DNA of 64,000 bases, taken from positions 744,001 through 808,000 of the forward strand of contig NZ_CP151076.1 in NCBI RefSeq assembly GCF_038096165.1. Direction: 5' to 3'. The first letter of the stretch is position 1. The number at the start of each line of letters is the position of its first letter. The notes beneath the pieces are model-generated. The model saw only the letters and a program-made list of their open reading frames with translations, made no database searches and was not told the DNA's origin. This DNA is from Pseudomonas sp. G.S.17. GTDB taxonomy: Bacteria; Pseudomonadota; Gammaproteobacteria; Pseudomonadales; Pseudomonadaceae. This document shows positions 1 to 9,117 of the stretch, piece by piece. The translations under genes were made by a program, and so were the position numbers.

Positions 1-57
1 CAGCAAAGTCGTACGCAATGCGCCCGCGAGGGTGGTTGTCATCTGGAGAGTCGTGCA

Positions 58-2127
58 ATGACGCGCAGTCGTAAAATTTTCGCCTGGACCGGTGTTGTCC
101 TGATATTGGTCCTGGCTGTATTGGTCATTGTGATCGCCACGTTCGACTGGAACCGCATCAAGCCAACCCTCAACGAAAAAGTCAGTGAAGCGCTGCATCG
201 GCCTTTCGCCATCAATGGCAATCTGGCGGTGCTGTGGGCGCGTGAGCCGGAGCAAGGTGGCTGGCGCGCGTGGGTGCCCTGGCCGCGTTTCGTCGCCGAA
301 GACCTCAGCCTGGGTAATCCTGAATGGTCGAAAACCCCGCAAATGGCAACGTTGAAGCGCGTCGAATTCCGTCTGGCGCCGCTGCCGCTGCTTTGGCAAA
401 ACGTAGTAATCCCGCGTATCGACCTGACCGGGCCGGACGCGAAGCTTGAGCGCCTGGCCGATGGCCGCGCCAACTGGACGTTCGACCTGCCCAAATCCGA
501 CCCCAATGCACAGCCGTCGAAATGGGTGCTGGATATCGGCGCGATCAAGTTCGATCAAGGGCTGGTCAGCCTCAACGACCAGACCTTGAAAACTCAGGTG
601 GATGTGGTCATCGATCCACTGGGCAAGCCCATTCCGTTCAGCGATATCGTCGGCAGCGGCGAAGCGAAAAAAGCCAAGGACAAGGGCATTACGCCGCAGG
701 ATTACGCGTTCGGCCTCAGCTACAAAGGGCAGTATCACGGCCAGAAACTCAACGGCACCGGCAAAGTCGGTGGCCTGCTGGCGCTCAAGGATGCCGCGCA
801 GCCGTTCCCGGTGCAGGCCGACGTGCAGATCGGCGACACCCACGCGGCGGTGGCCGGTACCTTGACTGATCCGCAGAATCTCGGTGCGCTGGATCTGCGC
901 CTGAAACTGTCCGGCAGCAGCCTCGGCAATCTGTATCCGCTGACCGGCGTGACCTTGCCCGATTCGCCGGCGTACGCCACTGACGGTCATCTGATCGCCA
1001 AGCTGCATGATCCGGCGGGCGCGAACTTCCGCTACGAAGGCTTCAACGGCAAGATCGGCAACAGCGACATTCATGGTGATCTCGGCTTCGTTGCCAGCCA
1101 GCCGAGGCCGAAACTGACCGGCGCACTGGTTTCCAATCAATTGCTGTTCACCGACCTGGCGCCGCTGATTGGTGCGGACTCCAACGCCGCGCAGAAAAAA
1201 CGCGGCGGCGACAGCAAGCAGCCGGCAGGCAAAGTGTTGCCCGTCGAGGAATTCCAGACGGATCGCTGGCGTGCCATGGACGCCGACGTCGAGTTCACCG
1301 GCAAGAAAATCGTGCAGAGCCCGGACCTGCCGTTCTCTGATCTGTATACCCATGTCGTTCTCGACGACGGCCAGCTCAGCCTGCAACCCCTGCGTTTCGG
1401 CGTCGCGGGCGGCAAGCTGGATGCGGATGTGCGGCTCGATGGCCGGAATCAGCCATTGCAAGGCCGGGCCAAAATCTCGGCACGCCAACTCAAGCTCAAG
1501 CAGCTGTTCCCGACCTTTGAACCGATGAAGACCAGTTTCGGTGAGCTGAACGGCGATGCGGATATCAGCGGCCGGGGCAACTCCATCGCGGCGTTGCTGG
1601 GCAGCGCCAATGGTGATCTGAAGATGCTGGTCAACGACGGCGCCATCAGCCGCAGCCTGATGGAAATCGCCGGGCTCAACGTGGGTAATTACGTAGTAGG
1701 CCGCCTGTTCGGCGACAAGGACGTGAAGATCAATTGCGCGGCTTCGGACATGGGCATCAAGGACGGTCTGTTGAGCACGCGGCTGTTTGTGTTCGATACC
1801 GAGAACGCGATCATCTACATCGATGGCACGGCGAACTTCAAGACCGAGCAACTGGACCTGGCAATCAAGCCGGAATCCAAGGGCTTCCGGGTCTTCTCGC
1901 TGCGTTCGCCGTTGTACGTGCGCGGCCCGTTCGCCAAACCGAGCGCCGGCGTGCAAACCGGTCCGCTGCTGCTGCGCGGTGCTGGCATGGTGCTGCTGGG
2001 CGCAGCGATTGGCCCGGCGGCAGGCTTGCTGGCGCTGGTGGCACCCAGCAGCGGTGACGTACCCAACCAATGCACGCCGTTGCTGGAGCAGATGCGCGCA
2101 GGCAAGGCGCCGAAGACGGTGCAGTAA
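58..2127 (+). CDS. AsmA family protein
   Basis: A 689-residue protein with one N-terminal transmembrane helix (about residues 9-29) followed by a long periplasmic region of AsmA type. The family is thought to act in outer-membrane lipid homeostasis as bridge-like envelope proteins; the exact job of this member is not known. The start at 58 is preceded by a purine-rich GGAGAG at 45-50. The C-terminal part contains the usual AsmA features (LNGDADISGRG, LDLAIKPESKGF) and ends in a hydrophobic Gly/Ala stretch near residues 645-668. It converges on the ferritin-like gene, with a REP hairpin between. Family call is firm; no more specific name is justified. Confidence 0.9.
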   Translation: MTRSRKIFAWTGVVLILVLAVLVIVIATFDWNRIKPTLNEKVSEALHRPFAINGNLAVLWAREPEQGGWRAWVPWPRFVAEDLSLGNPEWSKTPQMATLKRVEFRLAPLPLLWQNVVIPRIDLTGPDAKLERLADGRANWTFDLPKSDPNAQPSKWVLDIGAIKFDQGLVSLNDQTLKTQVDVVIDPLGKPIPFSDIVGSGEAKKAKDKGITPQDYAFGLSYKGQYHGQKLNGTGKVGGLLALKDAAQPFPVQADVQIGDTHAAVAGTLTDPQNLGALDLRLKLSGSSLGNLYPLTGVTLPDSPAYATDGHLIAKLHDPAGANFRYEGFNGKIGNSDIHGDLGFVASQPRPKLTGALVSNQLLFTDLAPLIGADSNAAQKKRGGDSKQPAGKVLPVEEFQTDRWRAMDADVEFTGKKIVQSPDLPFSDLYTHVVLDDGQLSLQPLRFGVAGGKLDADVRLDGRNQPLQGRAKISARQLKLKQLFPTFEPMKTSFGELNGDADISGRGNSIAALLGSANGDLKMLVNDGAISRSLMEIAGLNVGNYVVGRLFGDKDVKINCAASDMGIKDGLLSTRLFVFDTENAIIYIDGTANFKTEQLDLAIKPESKGFRVFSLRSPLYVRGPFAKPSAGVQTGPLLLRGAGMVLLGAAIGPAAGLLALVAPSSGDVPNQCTPLLEQMRAGKAPKTVQ

Positions 2128-2140
2128 CGACTGAGCGAAC

Positions 2141-2196
2141 CCGTAGGACCGGCTTCAGCCGGGAGAACGTCCTCCCGGCTGAAGCCGGTCCTACGG
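2141..2196. repeat. REP inverted pair, GGCTTCAGCC type
   Basis: A perfect 25-base inverted repeat (2141-2165 and 2172-2196) with a six-base loop, core CCGGCTTCAGCCGG. It lies between two convergent genes and could terminate transcription from both sides. The same family recurs at 13051, 16534 and 24569. Confidence 0.9.
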
Positions 2197-2219
2197 ATTG
2201 CCCATAACGCTTACAAAAA

Positions 2220-2753
2220 TTACAGGTCCTTCAAAATATCCGCCATGTCATCGGCGTGCTCTTCTTCCTGAGCGAGGATGGTTTCGAAGATGCGCCGTGT
2301 GGTCGGATCCTGTTCGCCGATGTACTGGATGATTTCCCGATAACTGTCGATGGCGATGCGTTCGGCCACCAGGTCTTCGTAAACCATTTCCTTGAGCGTA
2401 TTACCGGCTACGTACTGCGCGTGGGAATTCTTCGACAACAGGTCCGGATTGAATTCCGGCTCGCCGCCCAGTTGCACGATACGTTCGGCCAGCAAATCGG
2501 CGTGTTCGGCTTCCTGCTCGGCGTGCTCCAGAAACTCGGCCGCAGCGGTCGCGGCTTTCAGGCCGGTCGCCATGTAGTAGTGACGTTTGTAGCGCAGGAC
2601 GCAGACCAGTTCGGTGGCCAGTGACTCGTTGAGCAGACGCAGGACGGTTTCCCGGTCGGCGCTGTAGCCTTCGGTCACGGCGCCGTTTTCCACGTTCAGG
2701 CGGGCGCGCTGGCGCAGGGTGCTGACGTCAGAGAGTTGCTGTGAATCGTTCAT
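2220..2753 (-). CDS. Ferritin-like (bacterioferritin/Dps-type) protein
   Basis: A 177-residue helical protein of the ferritin-like superfamily. It carries di-iron style motifs: LATELVCVLRYKRHY in helix 1, EAEHAD in helix 2, and QEEEHADDM near the C-terminus, giving the paired Glu/ExxH ligands of such centres. It probably stores or oxidises iron and protects against oxidative stress. In Pseudomonas such proteins are often annotated bacterioferritin, but the haem-ligand methionine cannot be judged here, so only ferritin-like is claimed. The start ATG at 2753 opens MNDSQQLSD, with a purine-rich stretch just upstream on the minus strand. Confidence 0.88.
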   Translation of the reverse strand: MNDSQQLSDVSTLRQRARLNVENGAVTEGYSADRETVLRLLNESLATELVCVLRYKRHYYMATGLKAATAAAEFLEHAEQEAEHADLLAERIVQLGGEPEFNPDLLSKNSHAQYVAGNTLKEMVYEDLVAERIAIDSYREIIQYIGEQDPTTRRIFETILAQEEEHADDMADILKDL

Positions 2754-2973
2754 CTTGAATCTCCAAAGGCTAATCCGGTTATCCGTCTCGCTCTTGATGC
2801 GTCAGTGGGAAAGCGGTAGCTGACGCCCGGCAGGATCGGTCATAGGTTGTGAGTCGCCTGTGGTGCAAAAAGTTTTATGCCAAAAACTATCAGCGCTATT
2901 GGCAAATATTAACGAAACGAGCGTGAAACGCCGCGGTCCCAGTTTTGAGACGAAAAATTACTGGAGATTCGCA

Positions 2974-3060
2974 ATGCTTAAGTTCCTGGGCAGCACCATC
3001 GGTATCATCTTTCTGATTGGCCTGGTCGTGGTTATCGCCTTGTTCAAGCTGGTTTTCTAA
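2974..3060 (+). CDS. Small single-pass membrane protein, 28 aa
   Basis: A very short reading frame starting at the ATG at 2974 and encoding MLKFLGSTIG followed by an uninterrupted hydrophobic helix ending KLVF. A GGAG ribosome-binding site sits at 2963-2966. A longer in-frame upstream extension is possible, but it has no hydrophobic or conserved character and a poorer start. An intrinsic terminator follows directly at 3085. Function unknown; tiny membrane proteins of this kind are common in Pseudomonas. Confidence 0.65.
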   Translation: MLKFLGSTIGIIFLIGLVVVIALFKLVF

Positions 3061-3084
3061 GCGCGCCACCAAACGCCACGCAAG

Positions 3085-3118
3085 AAAAAGCCCGACGCTC
3101 ACGCAGTCGGGCTTTTTC
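3085..3118. terminator. Bidirectional intrinsic terminator
   Basis: The stem AAAAAGCCCGAC / GTCGGGCTTTTT around a short loop has A-runs on one side and T-runs on the other. It lies between the small membrane protein (plus) and osmE (minus), so it can stop transcription in both directions. Confidence 0.9.
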
Positions 3119-3136
3119 GTTTCTGCCTGGGTTACA

Positions 3137-3475
3137 TCACAGCGCGCGTTCGTTGGCTTCGCGTTGTTCGCAGGTCATGAAACCTTTGTTATCCACACGG
3201 CCGTTGGCGTCGAAGCTGACGTGGAACACTTGCTCATGCCCGTCTTTGTTGAGCACGTAGTTGTTGCACATACCGGGATGAACCTTGCGCTGCACGCGGG
3301 TGGATGGCGTGCCGCCGATGGTCAGGACCTGAGTTTGCGTCATGCCGTTTTCGACTTGCTTGACCAGTGGCTGGTCGCGATAGGTCACGAAATCCACAGG
3401 GTTTTGCGGCGTTGTATTGGCGCAACCGGTCACTGCTGCCAGTACAAACATTGCCGCCAGGCTCTTCTTGAACAT
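3137..3475 (-). CDS. osmE: Osmotically inducible lipoprotein OsmE
   Basis: A 112-residue lipoprotein. Residues 1-18 form a signal peptide ending in a lipobox (VTGC, then AN), so Cys18 should be lipidated. The rest has the SmpA/OmlA/OsmE fold, with the segment VENGMTQTQVLTIGGTP typical of OsmE. OsmE is an envelope lipoprotein induced by osmotic stress, of unknown biochemical role. The start at 3475 is chosen because it gives the signal peptide directly; in-frame codons upstream to 3571 would add a non-hydrophobic leader. Confidence 0.9.
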   Translation of the reverse strand: MFKKSLAAMFVLAAVTGCANTTPQNPVDFVTYRDQPLVKQVENGMTQTQVLTIGGTPSTRVQRKVHPGMCNNYVLNKDGHEQVFHVSFDANGRVDNKGFMTCEQREANERAL

Positions 3476-3684
3476 ATAAGTCACTCCAGATGACTGAGCC
3501 ATTGTTGGCCCGTTGCAGCTTTGAGCATTCGAGGAGGGCGAGAGTTCGATTATTTGATGGCCTTCAGGCATTACTCAGCGGAAATGACTGCCTGTCATAT
3601 AGCCGCGCCAGTCTGGGCCTGCTCTTTGGTCAATTGCCGCTATGGTTCAAGCAGTCAACCGTCGATTGCACGAGGAGGCTATTC

Positions 3685-4575
3685 ATGACGCAAAAACAGG
3701 CGACGCGTTATCCGCTGGTGTTGGTCCCCGGTTTGCTGGGCTTTGTCCGGCTGGTGTTTTATTCATATTGGTTCGGCATTGTCAGGGCGTTACGTCGCGA
3801 CGGGTCAACGGTGATTCCGGTCATGGTCTCGGCGGTCAACTCGTCTGAAGTGCGAGGCGAGCAGTTGATCGAGCGGATCAGGGAAATTCTCAAGGAAACC
3901 GGGGCCGAGAAGGTCAATTTGTTCGGCCATAGCCAGGGCGCACTGACCATTCGCTACGCCGCTGCCAAACATCCCGAGCTGGTGGCTTCGGTGACTTCCG
4001 TCGCCGGCCCGAATCATGGCTCGGAATTGGCCGACTTCCTGGAGAAGAATTTCCCACCCGGAACCCTGCGCGGTCTGTTGCTCAACGCCGCGATACGCCT
4101 GACGGTGTGGATCATGGCGTTGCTGGACACCGGCTATCGCGGCACCCGTTTGCCCACCGATGTCGATGCCGCGCACCACTCGCTGACCAGCGACGGCGTG
4201 GCACTGTTCAACCGCCAGTATCCCCAGGGCTTGCCGCAAACCTGGGGCGGGCAGGGCGCAGAACTGGTCAACGGCGTGCGCTATTACTCGTGGTCCGGGA
4301 CTATCCAGAAAGGGGTCAGTGACAGGGGTGGCAATCGTATTGATGGCACAAATGTAACCTGTCGAATATTCGCTCGCACGTTCACAAAAGAGCGAGGTCA
4401 ATGTGATGGCATGGTCGGGCGCTTCAGTTCCCATCTGGGCACTGTCATTGGGGATAACTACCCTCTCGACCATTTTGACATCGTCAACCAGACCTTCGGG
4501 CTGGTCGGCAAGGGTGTTGATCCCGTTGGGTTGTTTGTTGAACATGCCGCGCGCCTCAAGGCCGCCGGTCTTTAG
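3685..4575 (+). CDS. Triacylglycerol lipase, alpha/beta hydrolase
   Basis: A 296-residue lipase resembling Pseudomonas family I true lipases. The nucleophile Ser83 sits in GHSQGA; Asp241 (in CDGMVG) and His263 (in PLDHFD) complete the probable triad; Cys226 and Cys240 may form the family disulfide. The oxyanion region is LVLVPGLLGF. No obvious signal peptide follows the chosen start, unlike P. aeruginosa LipA and more like the short P. fragi type enzymes. The start at 3685 is supported by a strong GAGGAGG box at 3672-3678; the frame is open upstream to 3490 but that part overlaps the osmE promoter region and looks non-coding. No foldase (lif) gene is adjacent. Confidence 0.9.
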   Translation: MTQKQATRYPLVLVPGLLGFVRLVFYSYWFGIVRALRRDGSTVIPVMVSAVNSSEVRGEQLIERIREILKETGAEKVNLFGHSQGALTIRYAAAKHPELVASVTSVAGPNHGSELADFLEKNFPPGTLRGLLLNAAIRLTVWIMALLDTGYRGTRLPTDVDAAHHSLTSDGVALFNRQYPQGLPQTWGGQGAELVNGVRYYSWSGTIQKGVSDRGGNRIDGTNVTCRIFARTFTKERGQCDGMVGRFSSHLGTVIGDNYPLDHFDIVNQTFGLVGKGVDPVGLFVEHAARLKAAGL

Positions 4576-4635
4576 CTCGTTTTGAGCCGTGGTTCGTAGT
4601 CTGTCGATCAAAGAGGTCGGCAATGGAGTGATGCG

Positions 4636-4881
4636 ATGAGCGACAAAGAACACTATGAAATCGAATACACCCTGGCGGGTGAGCACCATGTGGATGTGAT
4701 CGAGGACCTGGATGTGCCGATCATCGAGGTCGTCCATGAGTTGGCGCTCAAGCATCATGTTGCGCTGGAAGATGACCTGCATGACATCAGTGAGTCCTAC
4801 AACGGCATGCCCCACGCCCTGGGCATCACCGACGTATCGATTCACAGTGTCGAGAACGAGGAATCGGCGGGCGCTTCCTGA
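4636..4881 (+). CDS. Conserved hypothetical acidic protein, 81 aa
   Basis: A small acidic, His-rich protein beginning MSDKEHYEIEYTLAGEHHV. It has no signal peptide or membrane segment. It lies 60 bases after the lipase gene in the same direction. I do not recognise the family; the even codon use and clean start (AGTGATGCG upstream) suggest a real gene. Confidence 0.65.
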   Translation: MSDKEHYEIEYTLAGEHHVDVIEDLDVPIIEVVHELALKHHVALEDDLHDISESYNGMPHALGITDVSIHSVENEESAGAS

Positions 4882-5010
4882 TTGATGCCTTTCAGTTGAT
4901 GCAACGGTGTTTTCTCGTTGTCACGGCAGGACACCGTTGCAGTCACATTCGGTTGACTACACTGCCAGACAGGACGTACTCATCAGTGCGCCAGTCTGGA
5001 GAGAAGATCG

Positions 5011-5295
5011 ATGAAATTCCTGCGTGTCCCTTTATTGCTCATGAGCCTGTTGATGTGTGCCCAGGGTTTTGCGGCCACTGCCCAGCAAAACAAAATGACC
5101 ACCTGCAACGCGGACGCCTCGGCGAAAACGCTCAAGGGTGATGAGCGCAAAGCGTTCATGAGTACCTGTCTGAAGGCTTCCGTGCCTCCTACCCAGCAAG
5201 AAAAAATGAAAACCTGCAACGCAACCGCCGGCACTCAGGCGCTCAAAGGCGATGCGCGCAAGGCCTTCATGAGTGATTGTCTCAAGAAGAAATAA
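5011..5295 (+). CDS. psiF: PsiF repeat family protein
   Basis: A 94-residue exported protein: signal peptide (residues 1-22, ending QGFAA) followed by two tandem PsiF repeats, CNADASAKTLKGDERKAFMS and CNATAGTQALKGDARKAFMS, each closed by a second Cys. The founder is the phosphate-starvation inducible PsiF of E. coli, biochemical role unknown. The repeats and their conserved cysteines make the family call firm. A GGAGAGAAG box precedes the start. Confidence 0.88.
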   Translation: MKFLRVPLLLMSLLMCAQGFAATAQQNKMTTCNADASAKTLKGDERKAFMSTCLKASVPPTQQEKMKTCNATAGTQALKGDARKAFMSDCLKKK

Positions 5296-5468
5296 ATTTC
5301 CTGCGCCTCGCGCGCAGAAAACACTTATTCAGTGCGATAAACCCTGTGGTTGCGGACTATGCTGTCGGCCGCAATCACAGCGATGAGTCGTCAGACCTCG
5401 GACCACTGGTCCTCGACTCAGAACGCTGGCAGACTGCCTCCCTCTTTGCGCCGCTGTCTTGAGGCTAT

Positions 5469-6479
5469 ATGCCAACGTTTTCTGCACGACAAATTTTGTT
5501 GGCCAGCTGGATTCTGGTATTCGGCGGCCTGCTGATGGTATTGCCGTTCAAACTCTTGCCGAGTCTGCTCGCCGGGCTGCTGGTTTACGAACTGGTCAAC
5601 ATGCTCACGCCTCAGCTGCAAAGGCTCATCGCCGGCCCGCGTGCGCGCTGGGTTGCGGTGGCATTGCTCGGCACGCTGGTGGTCAGCGTCCTGGCGCTGA
5701 TCTTTGCCGGTGCGATCAGCTTCGTGCTGCATGAAGCCGAAAACCCTGGCGCTTCATTGGACAAGTTCATGGTGCTGGTGGATCGGGCGCGCGGCCAGTT
5801 GCCGCCGTTCATCGACAGCTATCTACCGGCCAGTGCGGCGGAATTCAGGGTTTCCCTGGGTGAATGGATCCAGAAGCACGTGGGCGAATTGCAGATGCTC
5901 GGCAAAGGCGCCGCGCACATGTTCGTGACCTTGCTGATCGGCATGGTGCTGGGCGCGATCATTGCCCTGCAGCAGATCTCTGATGTGCACACCCGCAAGC
6001 CGCTGGCCGCCGCGCTGTTCAATCGCTTGAGCCTGCTGAGCCGCGCGTTTCGCAATATTGTCTTCGCCCAGATCAAGATTTCCCTGCTGAACACGGCGTT
6101 CACCTCGATCTTTCTCGCGGTGGTCCTGCCCTTGTGCGGCATTCACCTGCCGCTGACCAAAACCCTGATCATCCTGACCTTCCTGCTCGGCCTGCTGCCG
6201 GTGGTGGGCAATCTGATGTCCAACACGCTGATCTTCATCGTCGGCATGTCGCTGTCGATCTGGGTGGCGATGGCTGCGCTGGGTTATCTGATCGTGATCC
6301 ACAAGGTCGAGTATTTCCTCAACGCCCGCATCGTCGGCGGGCAGATCAATGCCAAGTCGTGGGAATTGCTCATGGCGATGCTGATCTTCGAAGCCGCGTT
6401 CGGCCTGCCCGGCGTGGTGGCGGGGCCGATTTATTACGCGTACCTGAAAAGCGAGTTGCAGAAGGAAGGGTTGGTCTGA
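5469..6479 (+). CDS. AI-2E family transporter (TqsA/PerM type)
   Basis: A 336-residue polytopic inner-membrane protein with about seven to eight hydrophobic helices. The first three are close to the N-terminus, a soluble segment follows at about 90-150, and the C-terminal half carries family signatures such as FLLGLLPVVGN and the final FGLPGVVAGPIYYAY. The family includes the AI-2 exporter TqsA and various Na+/H+ or metabolite exporters, so the substrate is not predictable. It is separated from psiF by about 170 bases and converges on the yegD-like gene. Confidence 0.88.
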   Translation: MPTFSARQILLASWILVFGGLLMVLPFKLLPSLLAGLLVYELVNMLTPQLQRLIAGPRARWVAVALLGTLVVSVLALIFAGAISFVLHEAENPGASLDKFMVLVDRARGQLPPFIDSYLPASAAEFRVSLGEWIQKHVGELQMLGKGAAHMFVTLLIGMVLGAIIALQQISDVHTRKPLAAALFNRLSLLSRAFRNIVFAQIKISLLNTAFTSIFLAVVLPLCGIHLPLTKTLIILTFLLGLLPVVGNLMSNTLIFIVGMSLSIWVAMAALGYLIVIHKVEYFLNARIVGGQINAKSWELLMAMLIFEAAFGLPGVVAGPIYYAYLKSELQKEGLV

Positions 6480-6490
6480 CCATACACAAC

Positions 6491-6586
6491 CGGTAGGAGG
6501 GGACTTGTCCCCGAAGAGGTCGGTGTGAACGCTGAAGATGTTACTCAGCAGACCCTCCGCTTTCCCGGACAAGTCCGGTCCTACCG
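6491..6586. repeat. REP inverted pair, GGGACTTGTCCCC type
   Basis: Two facing copies of a GGTAGGAGGGGACTTGTCC-like unit, the second one divergent (CGGACAAGTCCGGTCCTACC). It lies between two convergent genes. A second pair of this family is at 21752-21854. Confidence 0.8.
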
Positions 6587-6600
6587 ATCCAAATACATTT

Positions 6601-7866
6601 CTAGCCGTAACGCTTCTTCGCCTCAATCGCCAAGCCGCTGCCGATGCTGCCGAAGATATTGCCTTCGACGTGCCGGGCGTTGGGCAGCATCGCCGAGATG
6701 CTGTTGCGCAGCGCCGGGATGCCGCTGGAACCACCGGTGAAGAACACCGTATCAACCTGATCGACACGCGCACCGGCCTTGGTCAGCAACTCCGAAACAC
6801 TGTTGCGCACCCGCTCCAGTTGCGAATCGATGGCCGCTTCGAACATCACGCGGCTCAGATCGACACTCAACCCCGGCTCAATGCGATCCATCGGTAGATG
6901 GCGGCTTTCAGCGTGGGTCAGCTGGATCTTGGTTTCTTCCACTTCCATGGCCAGCCAGTGGCCTGCGCGCTGCTCAATAAGCTTGAACAGGCGATCGATG
7001 CCCTGGGTGTCTTCGATGTCGTAACGCATGCTGCCCAATGCCAGCTGGGATTTTTGCGAGTACACCGAGTTGATGGTGTGCCAGGTCGCGAGATTCATGT
7101 GATGGCTGGTGGGCATGTACGCCTGGCTTTTCATGCGGCTGCCATAGCCGAACAGCGGCATAACGCCCTGAATGCTCAGTTGCTTGTCGAAGTCGGTCCC
7201 GCCGATATGCACACCGCCGGTGGCCAGAATGTCTTCGTGGCGGTCGTCATAGAAGCGACGATCCGGCGACAGACGCACCAGCGAGAAGTCCGACGTACCG
7301 CCGCCGATGTCGACGATCAGCACCAGCTCTTCGCGGGTAATGGTCGACTCGTAGTCGAACGCCGCGGCAATCGGCTCGTACTGGAACGAGACATCCTTGA
7401 AACCGATCTTGCGCGCGACCTCGGCCAGCGTATCTTCGGCTTCCTGGTCTGCGCCGATGTCGTCATCGACGAAATGCACCGGACGGCCCAGCACCACTTC
7501 TTCGAACTCACGCCCGGCGGTGTCCTCGGCACGCTTTTTCAGCTCGCCGATGAACAGCGCCAGCAAATCCTTGAACGGCATGGCCGTGCCGAGCACGCTG
7601 GTGTCGTGCTTGATCAGCCTGGAACCCAGCAGACTCTTGAGCGAGCGCATCAGGCGACCTTCGTAGCCTTCCAGATACTCGTGCAGCGCGAGGCGGCCAT
7701 ACACCGGACGGCGCTCCTCCATGTTGAAGAACACCACCGATGGCAGGGTGATTTTGTCGTCCTCCAGCGCAATCAGCGATTCCATGCCCGGTCGCAGCCA
7801 GCCGACCGTGGAATTGGACGTGCCGAAGTCGATACCACAGGCACGGGCTGGGGATTGGTCATTCAT
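6601..7866 (-). CDS. yegD: Hsp70-family chaperone-like protein (YegD type)
   Basis: A 421-residue protein with only the actin-like ATPase half of Hsp70. It has phosphate 1 motif GIDFGTSNSTVGW near the N-terminus, phosphate 2 motif VDIGGGTSDFSLV near residue 200, and adenosine motif FFTGGSSGIPALR near residue 390. There is no substrate-binding domain, as in E. coli YegD. Function in the cell is undefined. The start at 7866 (MNDQSPARACG) is chosen because the in-frame upstream extension is not conserved-looking. It is divergent from the DnaJ-like cbpA, which fits a chaperone locus. Confidence 0.85.
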   Translation of the reverse strand: MNDQSPARACGIDFGTSNSTVGWLRPGMESLIALEDDKITLPSVVFFNMEERRPVYGRLALHEYLEGYEGRLMRSLKSLLGSRLIKHDTSVLGTAMPFKDLLALFIGELKKRAEDTAGREFEEVVLGRPVHFVDDDIGADQEAEDTLAEVARKIGFKDVSFQYEPIAAAFDYESTITREELVLIVDIGGGTSDFSLVRLSPDRRFYDDRHEDILATGGVHIGGTDFDKQLSIQGVMPLFGYGSRMKSQAYMPTSHHMNLATWHTINSVYSQKSQLALGSMRYDIEDTQGIDRLFKLIEQRAGHWLAMEVEETKIQLTHAESRHLPMDRIEPGLSVDLSRVMFEAAIDSQLERVRNSVSELLTKAGARVDQVDTVFFTGGSSGIPALRNSISAMLPNARHVEGNIFGSIGSGLAIEAKKRYG

Positions 7867-8167
7867 GTCTTTTACGTTCCAGTCAAAAAACGGCCGCGCA
7901 GTGTATGTCAGTGCATCGCGGATGCGTAGCGCGAAACGTCGGTTATACACAGTTATCTTCGTCAACGACTTGAACTGTGCTGCGTTACCCCCAATCTTCA
8001 GGGAATTGTCAGCTACGACAGGCCGTCGAACGCTTCAAGTATCAAGTCAGCAGGTTCGGCGGCCGATATATCGAGACGTTAATTGATCCAGATGCCTCAA
8101 ATGCGAGGATGCTGTGCGCAGAATAGAGCGCACCAGGCTGCGCTGGATAACCGGGGACGACTGTTAG
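7867..8167. other. Intergenic region between yegD and cbpA
   Basis: A divergent 301-base regulatory region. It holds the sigma-32-like promoter noted separately; no open frame of its own was convincing. Confidence 0.6.
7969..7997 (+). promoter_or_regulatory. Candidate sigma-32 heat-shock promoter of cbpA
   Basis: CTTGAA at 7969-7974, a 14-base spacer, then CCCCAATCT at 7989-7997, close to the enterobacterial RpoH consensus CTTGAA-N13-17-CCCCATNT. The start site would fall near 8005, giving a leader of about 160 bases before the cbpA ATG. This is pattern matching only. Confidence 0.45.
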
Positions 8168-9115
8168 ATGGATTTCAAAGACTATTACAAGATTCTTGGG
8201 CTTGAGCCGACTGCGGACGACAAGGCGATCAAGGTCGCCTACCGTAAGCTGGCGCGCAAGTATCACCCCGACGTCAGCAAAGAAGCGGGCGCGGAAGAGA
8301 AATTCAAAGAGGCCAACGAGGCTTACGAGGTGCTGAAAAGCCCGGAAAAGCGCGCTGAATACGATGAGCTGCGTAAGTACGGGCAGCAGGGTCGACCGTT
8401 TCAGGGACCGCCGGGCTGGCAGAGCCGTGCTGGCGCAGGAGCGGGTGGTTTCGGCGACGATACGGGTGATTTCTCCGATTTTTTCAGCTCGATCTTCGGT
8501 GGTCGGGCGCAGCAGGGCGGTCGTGCGCGCAGCACCGGTCGTCGAGGACAGGATGTGGAAATGGAGCTCGCGATCTTCCTCGAAGAAACGCTTTCGGCGG
8601 AATCCAAGCAGGTCAGCTTCAAGGTGCCGCAGTACAACCCGGCTGGCCAGCGCATGGCTGATATCACCAAGACTTTGAACGTGAAGATCCCGGCGGGCGT
8701 GGTCGATGGCGAGCGCATTCGTCTGAAAGGGCAGGGCGCACCGGGAGTTGCCGGTGGTGAGAATGGTGATCTATACCTGATTATCAGACTGGCGCCGCAC
8801 CCTAAATTCGATGTCGAAGGCCATGACCTGATCATCACCGTGCCGCTTGCGCCGTGGGAAGCTGCGCTGGGCGCCAAGGTTGCCGTGCCGACCCTGACCG
8901 GCAAGATCAACCTGACCATTCGTCCTGACAGCCAGACCGGTCAGCGCTTGCGAGTCAAAGGTAATGGTCTGATGAGCAAGAAGGGCGAGCGCGGCGACTT
9001 GTACGCGCAGATCAAGGTTGTCATGCCGCCGTCCACCGACGAGGCCACCAAGGCGCTCTGGCAAACGCTGGCTGACAAGGCGGCATTCGATCCGCGGGCC
9101 CAATGGAGTAACTGA
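8168..9115 (+). CDS. cbpA: Curved DNA-binding protein / DnaJ-like co-chaperone
   Basis: A 315-residue DnaJ-class protein. The J domain occupies residues 1-70 with HPD at 33-35, a Gly/Phe-rich linker with [13 protein letters not shown] follows, and the C-terminal substrate-binding domains (CTDI/II) start near residue 120. The Cys-rich zinc domain of true DnaJ is absent, which defines the CbpA type. It stimulates DnaK and in E. coli also binds curved DNA. cbpM begins two bases after the stop, so the pair is one operon and CbpM would inhibit it. Confidence 0.95.
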   Translation: MDFKDYYKILGLEPTADDKAIKVAYRKLARKYHPDVSKEAGAEEKFKEANEAYEVLKSPEKRAEYDELRKYGQQGRPFQGPPGWQSRAGAGAGGFGDDTGDFSDFFSSIFGGRAQQGGRARSTGRRGQDVEMELAIFLEETLSAESKQVSFKVPQYNPAGQRMADITKTLNVKIPAGVVDGERIRLKGQGAPGVAGGENGDLYLIIRLAPHPKFDVEGHDLIITVPLAPWEAALGAKVAVPTLTGKINLTIRPDSQTGQRLRVKGNGLMSKKGERGDLYAQIKVVMPPSTDEATKALWQTLADKAAFDPRAQWSN

Positions 9116-9117
9116 TC

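Noticed and set aside
3490..3684. Longer start for the lipase at 3490
   Set aside because: It overlaps the osmE upstream region and lacks a ribosome-binding site, while GAGGAGG at 3672 supports 3685.
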